NCBI GenBank assembly: GCA_016712885.1
Contig: JADJQF010000016.1
Span: 124,001-188,000 of the forward strand
Source: Candidatus Flexicrinis proximus
Lineage (GTDB): Bacteria > Chloroflexota > Anaerolineae > Aggregatilineales > Phototrophicaceae
Length of the DNA: 64,000 nt
Direction: 5' to 3'
Shown here: positions 24,891 to 34,658 of the stretch, piece by piece
Layout of the letters: the number at the start of each line of letters is the position of its first letter
Position numbering within the stretch: position 1 is the stretch's first letter
Notes under the pieces: generated by a model
The model's database searches: none
Told to the model about the DNA's origin: nothing
The model's input: only the letters and a program-made list of their open reading frames with translations
Made by a program: the position numbers and the translations under genes

Positions 24891-25769
24891 ATGTCCCTTA
24901 TATTGAAGTTCATTCGGGCCGTCGTGCCGGCCCTGCTGCTGACCGTTGTGCTGGCCGCCTGTAGTGCGATACCCGATCTGCTCCGCCCGAACACGGAGCC
25001 GACCCCGGCCCTGATTCTGCCGACCCCGACTCCATCCACGTCCGCCGGGAGCATCGACCTGCGCGTGACGGACATCGTCTACGAGCACAATCCGGCGTTG
25101 TGCGACCAGCCGACCATGGTTCATATCACGGTGGAAAACGCCGGATCTGCCACCTCCCCGGAGACGACCCTGGCTGCCAACTATCACTACCCGGTCGCCT
25201 CGCACACCAACTGGATCTGGCAGTCCACGCTCTTTGTCCCGGCGCTGGCGGCCGGTCAGTCTCAGGTCATCAGTTTCGGCTCGACCTTCGCCATTCCGGG
25301 AGATGGCACATATATCCTGCGCGCCATCGCGGACTGGGGTGACAATGCCCCCGAAAGCGACGAATCCAACAACATCCGCGAGGGCGATCCGGTCGTCGTG
25401 CGGTGCCGCGCGCCGAACTCCCAGCCGGATTTACGCGTCGGTTCGCTGGCGCTGGACGGCAACACACCGGTCTGTGGCGACCGCACGCGCATCGAGCTCA
25501 TCATCGCCAATACTGGCGGCGGCGCCTCGCCCGAGTCGGCGTTTCTGATGGAGCTGCTCGATGCCGACCTGGTACGCCTTGCTGAGGTCAGCGGCACGAT
25601 CACGCCCATCGACGCGACCAGCATCTCCAGCGCCGGCGCCGACCTGATTCTCAGCGCCAACGGCAACGGCCTGTACCACCTGCGCGTGACGGTGGATGCC
25701 GCCGGCACCGTCGGCGAACTGGACGACACCAACAACACGACGCTCATCAGTTTCTACGTGGCCTGCTAG
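24891..25769 (+). CDS. CARDB-domain lipoprotein
   Basis: A lipoprotein signal peptide with the lipobox VLAACS near residue 22 and a Pro/Thr-rich linker precede two tandem CARDB-like Ig folds, each with a D-L-R-V start: SIDLRVTDIVYEHNPALC and QPDLRVGSLALDGNTPVC, each followed by VENAG or ANTGGG and ending in ESDESNN or ELDDTNN. CARDB domains serve adhesion or as spacers in cell-surface proteins. The ATG at MSLILKFI is preceded by ACGGAGATCGTGT. It stands alone. Confidence 0.85.
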   Translation: MSLILKFIRAVVPALLLTVVLAACSAIPDLLRPNTEPTPALILPTPTPSTSAGSIDLRVTDIVYEHNPALCDQPTMVHITVENAGSATSPETTLAANYHYPVASHTNWIWQSTLFVPALAAGQSQVISFGSTFAIPGDGTYILRAIADWGDNAPESDESNNIREGDPVVVRCRAPNSQPDLRVGSLALDGNTPVCGDRTRIELIIANTGGGASPESAFLMELLDADLVRLAEVSGTITPIDATSISSAGADLILSANGNGLYHLRVTVDAAGTVGELDDTNNTTLISFYVAC

Positions 25770-25856
25770 CCGCCGGGATTTGCGAGAAATCGTCAGCGCG
25801 GCATCACAACGCCGGGGCGCTGTTTTCCGACTGAACATCGTTCCGCTCCGATCCGC

Positions 25857-25945
25857 CTACAGCCGCTCGGCGACCAGCTCCGCGACGTCCTTCACAACGG
25901 GGCCATCGCTGATTTCGGAGTTGGCCGGCTCGAACATCTGCGCGC
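25857..25945 (-). repeat. Duplicated 3' end of the Fe-S oxidoreductase gene
   Basis: These 89 bp match the last 89 bp of the Fe-S gene (26598-26686) with about 7 mismatches and translate to the same C-terminus (SEISDGP-VKDVAELVAERL). The match ends exactly at the stop codon of the PIN toxin gene. It is not part of an intact gene. Confidence 0.85.
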
Positions 25946-26337
25946 TACCAGATTCGAGAAACGGCGTAACGGTCGAAAACAGTATCGTAGCTCAACAGCG
26001 ACATGGCCTCGGACTGAGCTTGAGCGATCAACATGCGGTCGAACGGATCCTTGTGGTCGTCAAACCGCGGTAACGCCGCCACGCGGATTGCGTGCGGCAA
26101 AGCGACGGGGAGCAACTCAAAATCGTTCCCGGCAATTTGCGATGGGATGAACTCGTCAAATGGGGTGTTGAATGTCAAGACGCCTTTACTGACCTTGATC
26201 GAGAGTTCCCAAACACTTGTGATGCTGAGAAAGACATCGTTGTCAGCGTCTTCTATGAGACTCCTTACTTTCACGCTTAGTCGTGGTGAGCCTTCAACGA
26301 ACCACAAGAATGTATGTGAATCGAGCAGGAGTCTCAT
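25945..26337 (-). CDS. PIN-domain toxin (VapC-like)
   Basis: The 130-residue protein begins MRLLLDSHTFLWFVEG, with the first catalytic Asp of the PIN RNase. The further acidic residues lie in SITSVWELSIKV (Glu near 44) and DDHKDPFDRMLIAQA (Asp near 98). PIN toxins cleave specific RNAs such as tRNA. The start overlaps the antitoxin stop by 4 nt. This subfamily pairs with Phd/YefM-type antitoxins, as here. The module sits between the two copies of an 89-bp duplication. Confidence 0.9.
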   Translation of the reverse strand: MRLLLDSHTFLWFVEGSPRLSVKVRSLIEDADNDVFLSITSVWELSIKVSKGVLTFNTPFDEFIPSQIAGNDFELLPVALPHAIRVAALPRFDDHKDPFDRMLIAQAQSEAMSLLSYDTVFDRYAVSRIW

Positions 26338-26561
26338 GCCAGATAGTCGTCAAACTCGGACAACGGCGCATCAAAATCTTCGCCGTAGACGATCTGGCCT
26401 CGCGCGCTGCCAGCCTTGCGCGGGGCGCGTCGCGTGCGCGTCGGCGTCAATTGTACGGCGTGCGTTCCGTCGATTACGATTACAACCGTTTCGCCATTGA
26501 TGGCGGCTTCCGCTAGTTCCTGGAGTTGATCAGTCGCTTCTGCAATTGGAATCTGTTGCAT
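26334..26561 (-). CDS. Phd/YefM-type antitoxin
   Basis: The product starts MQQIPIAEATDQLQELAEAA and continues GETVVIVIDGTHAVQLTPT, the N-terminal DNA-binding fold of the Phd/YefM family, with a disordered C-terminus (YGEDFDAPLSEFDDYLA) to wrap the toxin. It would repress its own operon. I start at MQQIP, since the residues before it are not family-like and GAGGTAGAG lies upstream. It precedes the PIN toxin, the usual order. Confidence 0.85.
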   Translation of the reverse strand: MQQIPIAEATDQLQELAEAAINGETVVIVIDGTHAVQLTPTRTRRAPRKAGSARGQIVYGEDFDAPLSEFDDYLA

Positions 26562-26597
26562 CTCTACCTCCAAACTGCATTATACAGGAAAGCACGT

Positions 26598-28623
<2,026 letters not shown>

Positions 28624-28756
28624 AATAACGATCCTTGTTGGATTACGCCTATTTCTCCCCGTAGTGTACCGCGGCGAGGAGAGGGGTGCAAAACGGCTGG
28701 TATACCAGGCACGATCTCTTACAATAATACCGGGGTTGTCCTAAGGGCTTTCTTTG

Positions 28757-29014
28757 ATGGTCAAACGGCGAAAATTGCTCGTCAAGGCTACGACGTCACG
28801 TAACCTGCGCTTTGATGAACTCACTGCACTTGTTGATGGGTTCGGGTTTATACTGAAGCGAATTTCCGGCAGCCATCATATCTACAAACATCCTGATGTG
28901 CCGGAAATACTGTCTCTGCAACCGGACAAGAATGGACAAGCGAAACCCTACCAGGTACGAACGCTGCTTCGGATGGTTGAAGAATACGCACTGACGCTGA
29001 AGGAGGAAGAATGA
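28757..29014 (+). CDS. hicA: HicA-type toxin
   Basis: HicA is an mRNA interferase with a dsRBD-like fold. The 85-residue sequence contains ALVDGFGFILKRISGSHHIYKH with the catalytic His in GSHHIY, then the Gln-rich end of the domain and VRTLLRMVEEYALT. The start is the ATG after TTG at the frame opening. It overlaps the HicB start by 4 nt (ATGA), the usual operon order. Confidence 0.85.
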   Translation: MVKRRKLLVKATTSRNLRFDELTALVDGFGFILKRISGSHHIYKHPDVPEILSLQPDKNGQAKPYQVRTLLRMVEEYALTLKEEE

Positions 29015-29232
29015 GCGATTATCACATCAATATCTTCTACAGCGACGAAGACAACGCCTATATTGCGGATATCCCCGATCTCAAATATTGTTCGGCACAT
29101 GGCGAGACACCCGAAGAGGCACTGCGCGAAGTTTTGATCGCGAAAGAAGGCGTGCTGGCCGTCATGCGCGAAGAAGGTCTCCCAATCCCCGCGCCGCGCT
29201 ACCGCCCGGCCATCTATCAACTCGCAGGATAG
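29011..29232 (+). CDS. hicB: HicB-type antitoxin
   Basis: The 73-residue protein has the partial RNase H fold of HicB: INIFYSDEDNAYIADIPDLK, then CSAHGETPEEALREVLIAKE. It lacks a C-terminal HTH or RHH domain, so it may repress poorly or depend on HicA. GAAGGAGGAAGA precedes the start inside hicA. Confidence 0.85.
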   Translation: MSDYHINIFYSDEDNAYIADIPDLKYCSAHGETPEEALREVLIAKEGVLAVMREEGLPIPAPRYRPAIYQLAG

Positions 29233-29326
29233 CGCAGGCAGCAGTCTGTCTCGCCTCAAATTTGCGGATATAGAACAAATATGCTACTTTATCCCCTGAT
29301 CGCAAAAACGGGAGGAATGGTGCGGC

Positions 29327-29887
29327 ATGGGCAAAGTGATTGGCGGGATGACGCTCTCGCTGGATGGGTTCGTCAGCGATCCGCACGGTGATGCCAGCCG
29401 CCTGTACCCCGACCTTGCCGCGCTGGTACAGTCCGAGGTGCTGCAGGAGGAAATGCGCACGACCGGCGCCGTTATCCTCGGCCGGAACTCGTACGATATG
29501 GCCGATGACCCCGACTGGTACGCTGACAACTACGAATATCAGGTGCCGCTGTTCGTCCTCACGCATCGCGTGCCGGAGGAGAAACCGCGAGAGAGCGGCA
29601 CGCTGACCTTCACGTTCGTGACCGGGGGCATCGAGCAGGCGGTGGCGCAGGCCAAAGCGGCCGCTGGCGAGCGGAACGTCATCCTGATCGGCGCCAGCAT
29701 CAGCCAGCAGTGTATCAACGCCGGGCTGTGCGACGAACTGCATATCGGCATCATGCCGGTCCTGCTCGGCGCAGGGCTGCGCTACTTCGAGAACATTGAC
29801 CCCAACCGCTTCACGTTCGAAAAGTTCCGGCTGTTCGAGGCCGGCCCGCGGACCGATCTGTGGTACCGCGTGATCGATTCGCGTTAA
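29327..29887 (+). CDS. Dihydrofolate reductase-fold (RibD C-terminal) protein
   Basis: Starts MGKVIGGMTLSLDGFVSDPH, the signature of the YyaP/YwjB family of RibD_C/DHFR-like reductases, with GAVILGRNSYDMADD and a nucleotide-binding NVILIGASISQQCINAGL. About 186 residues. The members probably use NADPH; substrates are unknown. GGGAGGAATGGTGCGGC precedes the ATG. Alone between HicAB and a repeat. Confidence 0.85.
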   Translation: MGKVIGGMTLSLDGFVSDPHGDASRLYPDLAALVQSEVLQEEMRTTGAVILGRNSYDMADDPDWYADNYEYQVPLFVLTHRVPEEKPRESGTLTFTFVTGGIEQAVAQAKAAAGERNVILIGASISQQCINAGLCDELHIGIMPVLLGAGLRYFENIDPNRFTFEKFRLFEAGPRTDLWYRVIDSR

Positions 29888-29895
29888 TCCTCTGG

Positions 29896-29998
29896 AGGGT
29901 TTTATGCACTCCTGCACCTCCCACAAATTCGCAGATGAGGGGTCGAGGGGCGTAAGTCCCTCGCGGAGGTGTGGAGGCTGCGCCTCCACAAACCAGGA
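29896..29998 (+). repeat. Partial multi-hairpin repeat R4
   Basis: Only the last parts remain: a short TTTTATGCACTCCTGCACCT lead, the GAGGGGTCGAGGGGCG / TCCCTCG hairpin and the TGTGGAGGCTGCGCCTCCACA hairpin. The central stem is lost. Confidence 0.75.
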
Positions 29999-30041
29999 CC
30001 ATAGCGGCTTTGGGAAACTGACTGGGGAGGCATGACTGGCC

Positions 30042-30569
30042 ATGGACGACCTGCTGAAAGCGAGCCTGTGGCGGCAGTTCGGCGCCGCGATCGACTATCT
30101 TGAGGACAATATCGACGACTGCCCGGACGCGCTCTGGCACGCCTGCCTGTGGACACATCCCGGCGAGAAGCCGGAACTCTCGCAGGTCTGGTATCGTGTC
30201 TATCACACGCTGTTCTGGCTCGATATCTACCTGACCGGCTCCGAGGAGGGCTTCCTGCCCCCGGCGCCGTTTACGCTGATCGAGCAGGACGACGATGGCC
30301 CGCTGCCCGAACGCCCGTATACCAAGGACGAACTGCGCGGCTATCTCGACTACGGCCGCAGGAAATGCCGCGCGACGATCGAGTCGCTGACGGACAAAAG
30401 CGCGTGGCGGCGCTGCGTGTTTCCGTGGGGCGAGGTGAGCTTCCTCGAAATGCTGCTGCTGAACATGCGCCACGTTCAGGAACATTCCGGGCAGTTGAAC
30501 CTGATGCTGGGGCAGAACGGCGTCCGGACCTCGGACTATGTCCTGCAGGCCAGCGACGAGCTTGGCTGA
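30042..30569 (+). CDS. DinB-like four-helix-bundle protein
   Basis: The 175-residue protein shows the DinB/YfiT layout: helix 1 with LWRQFGAAIDYLED, the His-containing VWYRVYHTLFWLDIYL, and the third His motif NMRHVQEHSGQLNLML. Three His in these positions bind a divalent metal. Many act as bacillithiol- or mycothiol-dependent transferases; the substrate is unknown here. Stands alone 35 nt upstream of the PemK-like gene. Confidence 0.8.
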   Translation: MDDLLKASLWRQFGAAIDYLEDNIDDCPDALWHACLWTHPGEKPELSQVWYRVYHTLFWLDIYLTGSEEGFLPPAPFTLIEQDDDGPLPERPYTKDELRGYLDYGRRKCRATIESLTDKSAWRRCVFPWGEVSFLEMLLLNMRHVQEHSGQLNLMLGQNGVRTSDYVLQASDELG

Positions 30570-30637
30570 CGCGAGTATCCGGCACTTGGCCGCTTTCCGG
30601 CGTATGATGGAAGGGCTGCATGTCCCTCCGAGGTCGA

Positions 30638-30973
30638 ATGACGCACGCTCCCGGCGATATCTACTGGTTCACCCCTGACTCCGCCGCTGGCGAAGGCCCG
30701 CGTATCCCGCACCCGCACGTGATCGCCGGCATCGACGGTGACAGGGCGACTCTATGCGCGCTGACCTCGAACCTCGGGCGCGTGAGTATGCCGGGCAATA
30801 TCCTGCTCGACGCCGGCGAGGCCAACCTGACACGCCAGAGCGTGGTCGAGGTCTCGAAGCGGACGACGGTCGAGACCGTCCGGCTCGGCGCGTATAGCGG
30901 CACGTTGCGCGCCGAGCGCGTCGCGCAGATCGCCGCGGGCATCCGATTCATCGAAACCTCCTTCCTGCACTAG
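30638..30973 (+). CDS. PemK/MazF-family protein, no antitoxin beside it
   Basis: Starts MTHAPGDIYWFTPDSA, which matches the first strand GDIYW and the HPHVIAG of the PemK/MazF fold. The 111 residues continue through GRVSMPGNILLDAGEANLTR and KRTTVETVRLG, close to the family pattern. GAGGTCGA precedes the ATG. MazF toxins are ribonucleases with a partner antitoxin; none is seen next to this gene, so it may be solitary or non-toxic. Its TAG begins repeat R5. Confidence 0.7.
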   Translation: MTHAPGDIYWFTPDSAAGEGPRIPHPHVIAGIDGDRATLCALTSNLGRVSMPGNILLDAGEANLTRQSVVEVSKRTTVETVRLGAYSGTLRAERVAQIAAGIRFIETSFLH

Positions 30974-31195
30974 AGCGTGTTTTGCACTTTCAATGGGGGT
31001 TCCATCCCAATCCCCGGTGGCGGCGTTTGCACTCCTGCACCTCCCATAGCGATTTTGTGGCGCCCACGCCACAAAATCGCAGATGAGGGGTCGAGGGGCG
31101 CAAGTCCCTCGCAGAGGTGTGGAGGCAGCGCCTCCACAAACGAAGTGCGCAACAGCCGCCAGGAGTGAGAACTCCTGGCGGGTTTGGGCAACGCC
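30971..31195 (+). repeat. Multi-hairpin repeat R5, compound
   Basis: It starts with the stop codon of the PemK-like gene (TAGAGCGTGTTTTGCAC). All five hairpins are present, with the central arms GCGATTTTGTGGCG / CGCCACAAAATCGC. It then continues with the first two hairpins again in inverted order (CGCCAGGAGT/ACTCCTGGCG and TGGGCA/TGCCC), so it is a palindromic compound copy. Confidence 0.8.
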
Positions 31196-31251
31196 CATGC
31201 CCTTGCGGCTATCTGGCAGCGACCAATTTTGCGACCACATGTAAAATATAC

Positions 31252-31287
31252 TTGACATAAAGTATGATTAGATATACATTATGTATA
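31252..31287 (+). promoter_or_regulatory. Promoter with overlapping palindromic operator
   Basis: TTGACA (31252-31257) is followed after 17 bp by TACATT (31275-31280). The perfect palindrome TATACAT-T-ATGTATA (31273-31287) covers the -10, so binding would repress. It serves the membrane protein/XRE pair, and the XRE protein is the likely repressor. Confidence 0.75.
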
Positions 31288-31331
31288 TTGAATTTTACAC
31301 AAGGTCTGGTATGCCAGACAAAGGAGAGAAA

Positions 31332-31778
31332 ATGTCGTTCCAGGAAAAGCAGGCCATCGCCTCAGTCGTCAGCACAGTGCTGGCCTCGATCGTGTACTTC
31401 CGTGACGTATTCAGCCGGCTTGTGGAGGGTGGACCGAGTCTTGCCAATGATCTCCGTTTCTGGGGAACGGTCTTTCTGATCTACATTCCGGTGTTCATCG
31501 TCTTCAACATCGTCATTCACATCATCGTCAGTATCCTCAACACCGTGGCGACGCAGGAACAGGAACCGGCCGTGACCGATGAACTCGACCGGATGGTCGG
31601 ATGCAGGGCGGATCGGAACTTCTTTACTGTGTTTGGCGCCGGCTTCATGCTCTCGATGCTGGCGCTGGCGGTAGGACAGCCAGTGTATGTGATGTTCATC
31701 GTGATGCTCTTCACGATCCTGACCGCAGGGGTCACCGAGGGTGTCTCGCAGTTCATCCTCTACCGGAGAGGGTTCTAG
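31332..31778 (+). CDS. Four-TM membrane protein paired with XRE regulator
   Basis: The 148-residue protein has four hydrophobic helices (IASVVSTVLASIVYF, FWGTVFLIYIPVFIVFNIVI, FFTVFGAGFMLSMLALAV, YVMFIVMLFTILTAGV). The arrangement resembles the DUF2178-type partners of small XRE regulators in Bacteria and Archaea. GGAGAGAAA precedes the ATG chosen. Its TAG is one base before the ATG of the regulator. Function unknown; the pair may sense membrane or cell state. Confidence 0.7.
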   Translation: MSFQEKQAIASVVSTVLASIVYFRDVFSRLVEGGPSLANDLRFWGTVFLIYIPVFIVFNIVIHIIVSILNTVATQEQEPAVTDELDRMVGCRADRNFFTVFGAGFMLSMLALAVGQPVYVMFIVMLFTILTAGVTEGVSQFILYRRGF

Positions 31779-31779
31779 G

Positions 31780-31995
31780 ATGAACAAGTTCAGCATCGGC
31801 AACAACCTGCGCAAGCTGCGCTTCAACGAGAACGAGATGACCCAGCAGCAGTTGGCGGATAAGATCGGGGTCACGCGGCAGACCATCGTCGCCATCGAGA
31901 AGGGGAATTACTCACCCTCGCTGGAACTGGCCTTTAAGATCGCGCTCGCCTTCAACGTCCCGCTGGAAGAGGTCTTCTTCATCGAAACCCCGTAG
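31780..31995 (+). CDS. Small XRE-family HTH regulator
   Basis: The 71-residue protein is a single HTH_3 domain: NLRKLRFNENEMTQQQLADKIGVTRQTIVAIEK followed by NYSPSLELAFKIALAFNVPLEEVFF. This is the short group of YozG/PF1535-like regulators that pair with a membrane protein. The start overlaps the end of that gene closely. It probably binds the palindrome upstream of the operon. Confidence 0.85.
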   Translation: MNKFSIGNNLRKLRFNENEMTQQQLADKIGVTRQTIVAIEKGNYSPSLELAFKIALAFNVPLEEVFFIETP

Positions 31996-32156
31996 CCGCC
32001 GCGGATCGCAGCGGCAGCACCCGAACCCATAGACAAAAGAGAAACCGAACGACTGTCACGCGGAATATCCGCCAGTAATGCTTCGACGCGCTTCAATCCG
32101 GCGCGGAACACCCTGCACACCGAAATGTCTGACCTGACCCTATAAGGAGGAATACC

Positions 32157-33125
32157 ATGAAAGCGATCGTCTGCACCGCCTACGGAACACCGGATGTCCT
32201 GAAACTTCAGGAGGTCGCCACGCCCACGCCCAAAGACAACGAAATCCTGATCAAGATCCACGCGGGCGTCGTTGGCCCGTCGGACTGCGCCTTCCGCAAA
32301 GGCGACCCGTTCATCGTCCGGCTGATCTATGGCCTGCGGCGTCCGCGGAACCCGGCGCAGGGCGTCGAATTCGCCGGGGAAGTCGCCGTCGTCGGCAAGG
32401 ATGTCAAGACCTTCAGGCCAGGCGATCACGTCTATGGCCTGAGTCCGGACCACTTCGGCGCGCATGCCGATTATGTTGCCTTGCCAGAGAATAAGCCGCT
32501 GACCACCATCCCGGCGGCGATGGCTTACGAGGACGCCGTCGGCCTGTGCGACGGTGCTACGACGGCCCTCACCTTCCTGCGCGACGCGGCAAAGGTGCAG
32601 AAAGGCCAGAAAGTCCTGATTAACGGCGCATCCGGCGCGGTCGGCGCATACGCGGTGCAGCTTGCCAAATTCTACGGCGCGGTGGTCACCGGCGTGTGCA
32701 GCACGGCTAACGTCGAACTTGTAAAGTCCCTGGGCGCGGACAAGGTCATCGACTATACCCGCGAGGACTTCACCCAGGCGCGGCAGGAATACGATGTGAT
32801 CTTCGACGCCGTAGGCAAGAGCTCGTTTTCGCGCTGCAAGCGCGCGCTGACCCCGCGCGGAGTTTATCTGACGACGGTACCGTCGCTGGGCATCGTCTGG
32901 CAGATGCTGACGACTAAGCTGTTTGGCCGCCGCAAGGCCAAATTCACGACGGCGGGGCTGCTGCAAAACCGCGGCAATCTGGACTTTTTGGTCGAGCTGT
33001 TCAGCGCCAGCAAACTCAAGGCCGTGATTGACCGGCGCTATCCGCTGGCACAGATCGCCGAGGCGCACCGCTATGTCGATACCGGCCGTAAAAAGGGAAA
33101 CGTGGTGATCCAGGTCGGCGCCTGA
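32157..33125 (+). CDS. NAD(P)-dependent alcohol dehydrogenase/quinone reductase (MDR)
   Basis: The medium-chain family features are KAIVCTAYGTPDVLKLQEVA, GVEFAGEVAVVGKDV near residue 65, and the nucleotide site VLINGASGAVGAYAVQLAK near 155. The catalytic zinc Cys and the structural zinc Cys cluster are absent, so it is a zinc-independent quinone-oxidoreductase-type or zeta-crystallin-like reductase. 322 residues. AAGGAGGAATACC precedes the ATG. Confidence 0.9.
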   Translation: MKAIVCTAYGTPDVLKLQEVATPTPKDNEILIKIHAGVVGPSDCAFRKGDPFIVRLIYGLRRPRNPAQGVEFAGEVAVVGKDVKTFRPGDHVYGLSPDHFGAHADYVALPENKPLTTIPAAMAYEDAVGLCDGATTALTFLRDAAKVQKGQKVLINGASGAVGAYAVQLAKFYGAVVTGVCSTANVELVKSLGADKVIDYTREDFTQARQEYDVIFDAVGKSSFSRCKRALTPRGVYLTTVPSLGIVWQMLTTKLFGRRKAKFTTAGLLQNRGNLDFLVELFSASKLKAVIDRRYPLAQIAEAHRYVDTGRKKGNVVIQVGA

Positions 33126-33144
33126 CGCGTAATCTCAGCTAGAG

Positions 33145-33325
33145 TAACGTCAGGTATGGATAAGCCGCCCTTTTTTGGAGGCGCTGCCCCCAAACCTCCG
33201 CACGAGGGCCATACGCCCTCGTGACTGCCTCATCTGCGAAATGAACCGGCAGGCCGGTTCATTTCGCCATGCGAGGTCCAGGAGTGCTAACTCCTGGCGG
33301 GTATGGGCAGAGCCCGGGCACTTGA
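33145..33325 (-). repeat. Multi-hairpin repeat R6
   Basis: The inverse order of hairpins is present on the plus strand, with TAACGTCAGGTATGGATAAG at its left end, the same terminal sequence as R12 and R14. The central stem is GCGAAATGAACCGGC / GCCGGTTCATTTCGC. No matching right terminal repeat is recognised. Confidence 0.85.
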
Positions 33326-33397
33326 TCACCGGCGCTTGCAGCCAATCCGGCATATACTTGATACGTATTCAACACACATCATTGAGGCTAGGCGAAA

Positions 33398-34462
33398 ATG
33401 TCGACTGGTAACGCGCACGATACACAGGCCGCCGCCGATTCAGTCCGAGTTCGCCACGAAACAGCGCCGGCGCTCGATGAGGAAATCGGCGGTTTAAGCC
33501 CGCTGCAGCGGACATCGGCCGATTTCGCCTCTGGCGCGTTCAGCCAGCGCCGGATCCTCCAACTGCAGCGCACGCTGGGCAACACCGCCACGATGGCCTA
33601 CCTGCGCCGCGGTTCTGCTTCTGTCCAGCGCGCCGGCGATCCCGAAGGCATGATGAAGTACCACCATGCCGGTGGCTTCACCTACCACCACATCATCCCG
33701 GAGAACAAGCTGCACGACTTCTGGGGCAACCTCGAAGAGAACGACCATTTCGTACACGTCAAGGCCGGGCTGGGCGCGGTTGTCGAGCGCGGCATGGCCC
33801 AACTCAAAGAGGTTGGCACAATCAACGTCAAGAACGAGCTCAAGAAGGAAGTCAACGAACTCGTCGGCACATGGGCGGACTCGAAATTCGAGACCATCGC
33901 GGCCGAGTCGATCGCCGGATCTTCGCCCGATGCGATCATCGACAAGCACATGCCCGAACTCAAGATCCCGGATCACGAACTGGCCGGCAGCCTGAATCCG
34001 GTCAAGACCATCCTCAACAAAGCCTTCAAAGTCATTGGCCAGAGTAAGGACAGCGACGTCACCAGCACGCTGGCATCGGAAGACAAATTCATGGAAGACG
34101 CCGAGGCCAAGAACGTGATCGAGAAGATGGTGATGTGGATGCCCGGCAATATCCACCGCGGCCCCAGCTCGCGCTTCACCCCGAAAGACAACGGCTTCGA
34201 CAAGGATCTGGATGATGGCGGCAGCACGTTCGAGGAAGCCGCCAAACAGGTGATCAGCTCCGATCAGTACAAGACGATTAGTGACCTCAACGCCAAAATC
34301 GATATCTACAACGGCGACACCACCAACACGGACGTGCTGGCCGAGATCGGCGCGCTGCTCAACACCATGAAGAACTACAGCATGACCGATTACAACGCCG
34401 ACAACTGGGAACAGAAAAAGGTCGGCAAAAAGACAGCGTGGCGCCTCAAGAAGAAGGTCTAG
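33398..34462 (+). CDS. HNH-like nuclease with contractile-injection-type N-terminus
   Basis: The first 75 residues (Gly/Ala/Ser-rich, then RRILQLQRTLGNTATMAYLR) match the LQRxxGN-x-A-x-x-x-LR motif of proteins associated with extracellular contractile injection systems. Then GGFTYHHIIPENKLHDFW carries an HNH-type His-His motif, and MPGNIHRGPSSRF resembles the Asn-x-x-x-GP part of the same toxin nucleases. The helical middle is long. A DNA- or RNA-cutting effector is inferred. No eCIS structural gene and no immunity gene are in the window. Confidence 0.65.
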   Translation: MSTGNAHDTQAAADSVRVRHETAPALDEEIGGLSPLQRTSADFASGAFSQRRILQLQRTLGNTATMAYLRRGSASVQRAGDPEGMMKYHHAGGFTYHHIIPENKLHDFWGNLEENDHFVHVKAGLGAVVERGMAQLKEVGTINVKNELKKEVNELVGTWADSKFETIAAESIAGSSPDAIIDKHMPELKIPDHELAGSLNPVKTILNKAFKVIGQSKDSDVTSTLASEDKFMEDAEAKNVIEKMVMWMPGNIHRGPSSRFTPKDNGFDKDLDDGGSTFEEAAKQVISSDQYKTISDLNAKIDIYNGDTTNTDVLAEIGALLNTMKNYSMTDYNADNWEQKKVGKKTAWRLKKKV

Positions 34463-34475
34463 CGGTTGTTCCCGG

Positions 34476-34556
34476 ATGAGGGGTCGAGGGGCGCAAGTCC
34501 CTCGCGGAGGTGTGGAGGCAGCGCCTCCACAAACGAAGTGCATAACAGCCTCCGGC
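34476..34556 (+). repeat. Partial multi-hairpin repeat R7
   Basis: Only the GAGGGGTCGAGGGGCGCAAG / TCCCTCG hairpin and TGGAGGCAGCGCCTCCA remain, with the tail GAAGTGCATAACAGC also seen in R5. Confidence 0.75.
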
Positions 34557-34580
34557 GCGTCGAACCTGACAGGGGACGGC

Positions 34581-34658
34581 ATGAGTGATACGGCGTTTCA
34601 GGTGCTGCTGGTCGTTCTGATCGCGGCCTGTGGGCATACCGGAAGCGCCGGACGATGA
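34581..34658 (+). CDS. Tiny hydrophobic ORF with lipobox-like motif
   Basis: The 25-residue frame MSDTAFQVLLVVLIAACGHT (continuing GSAGR) has AGGGGACGGC before its ATG. Its TGA overlaps the ATG of the GH13-like gene (ATGA). The VLIAACG segment looks like a lipobox, but such a short product would be only a signal peptide and a few residues. It may be a leader peptide that controls the next gene. Confidence 0.4.
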   Translation: MSDTAFQVLLVVLIAACGHTGSAGR

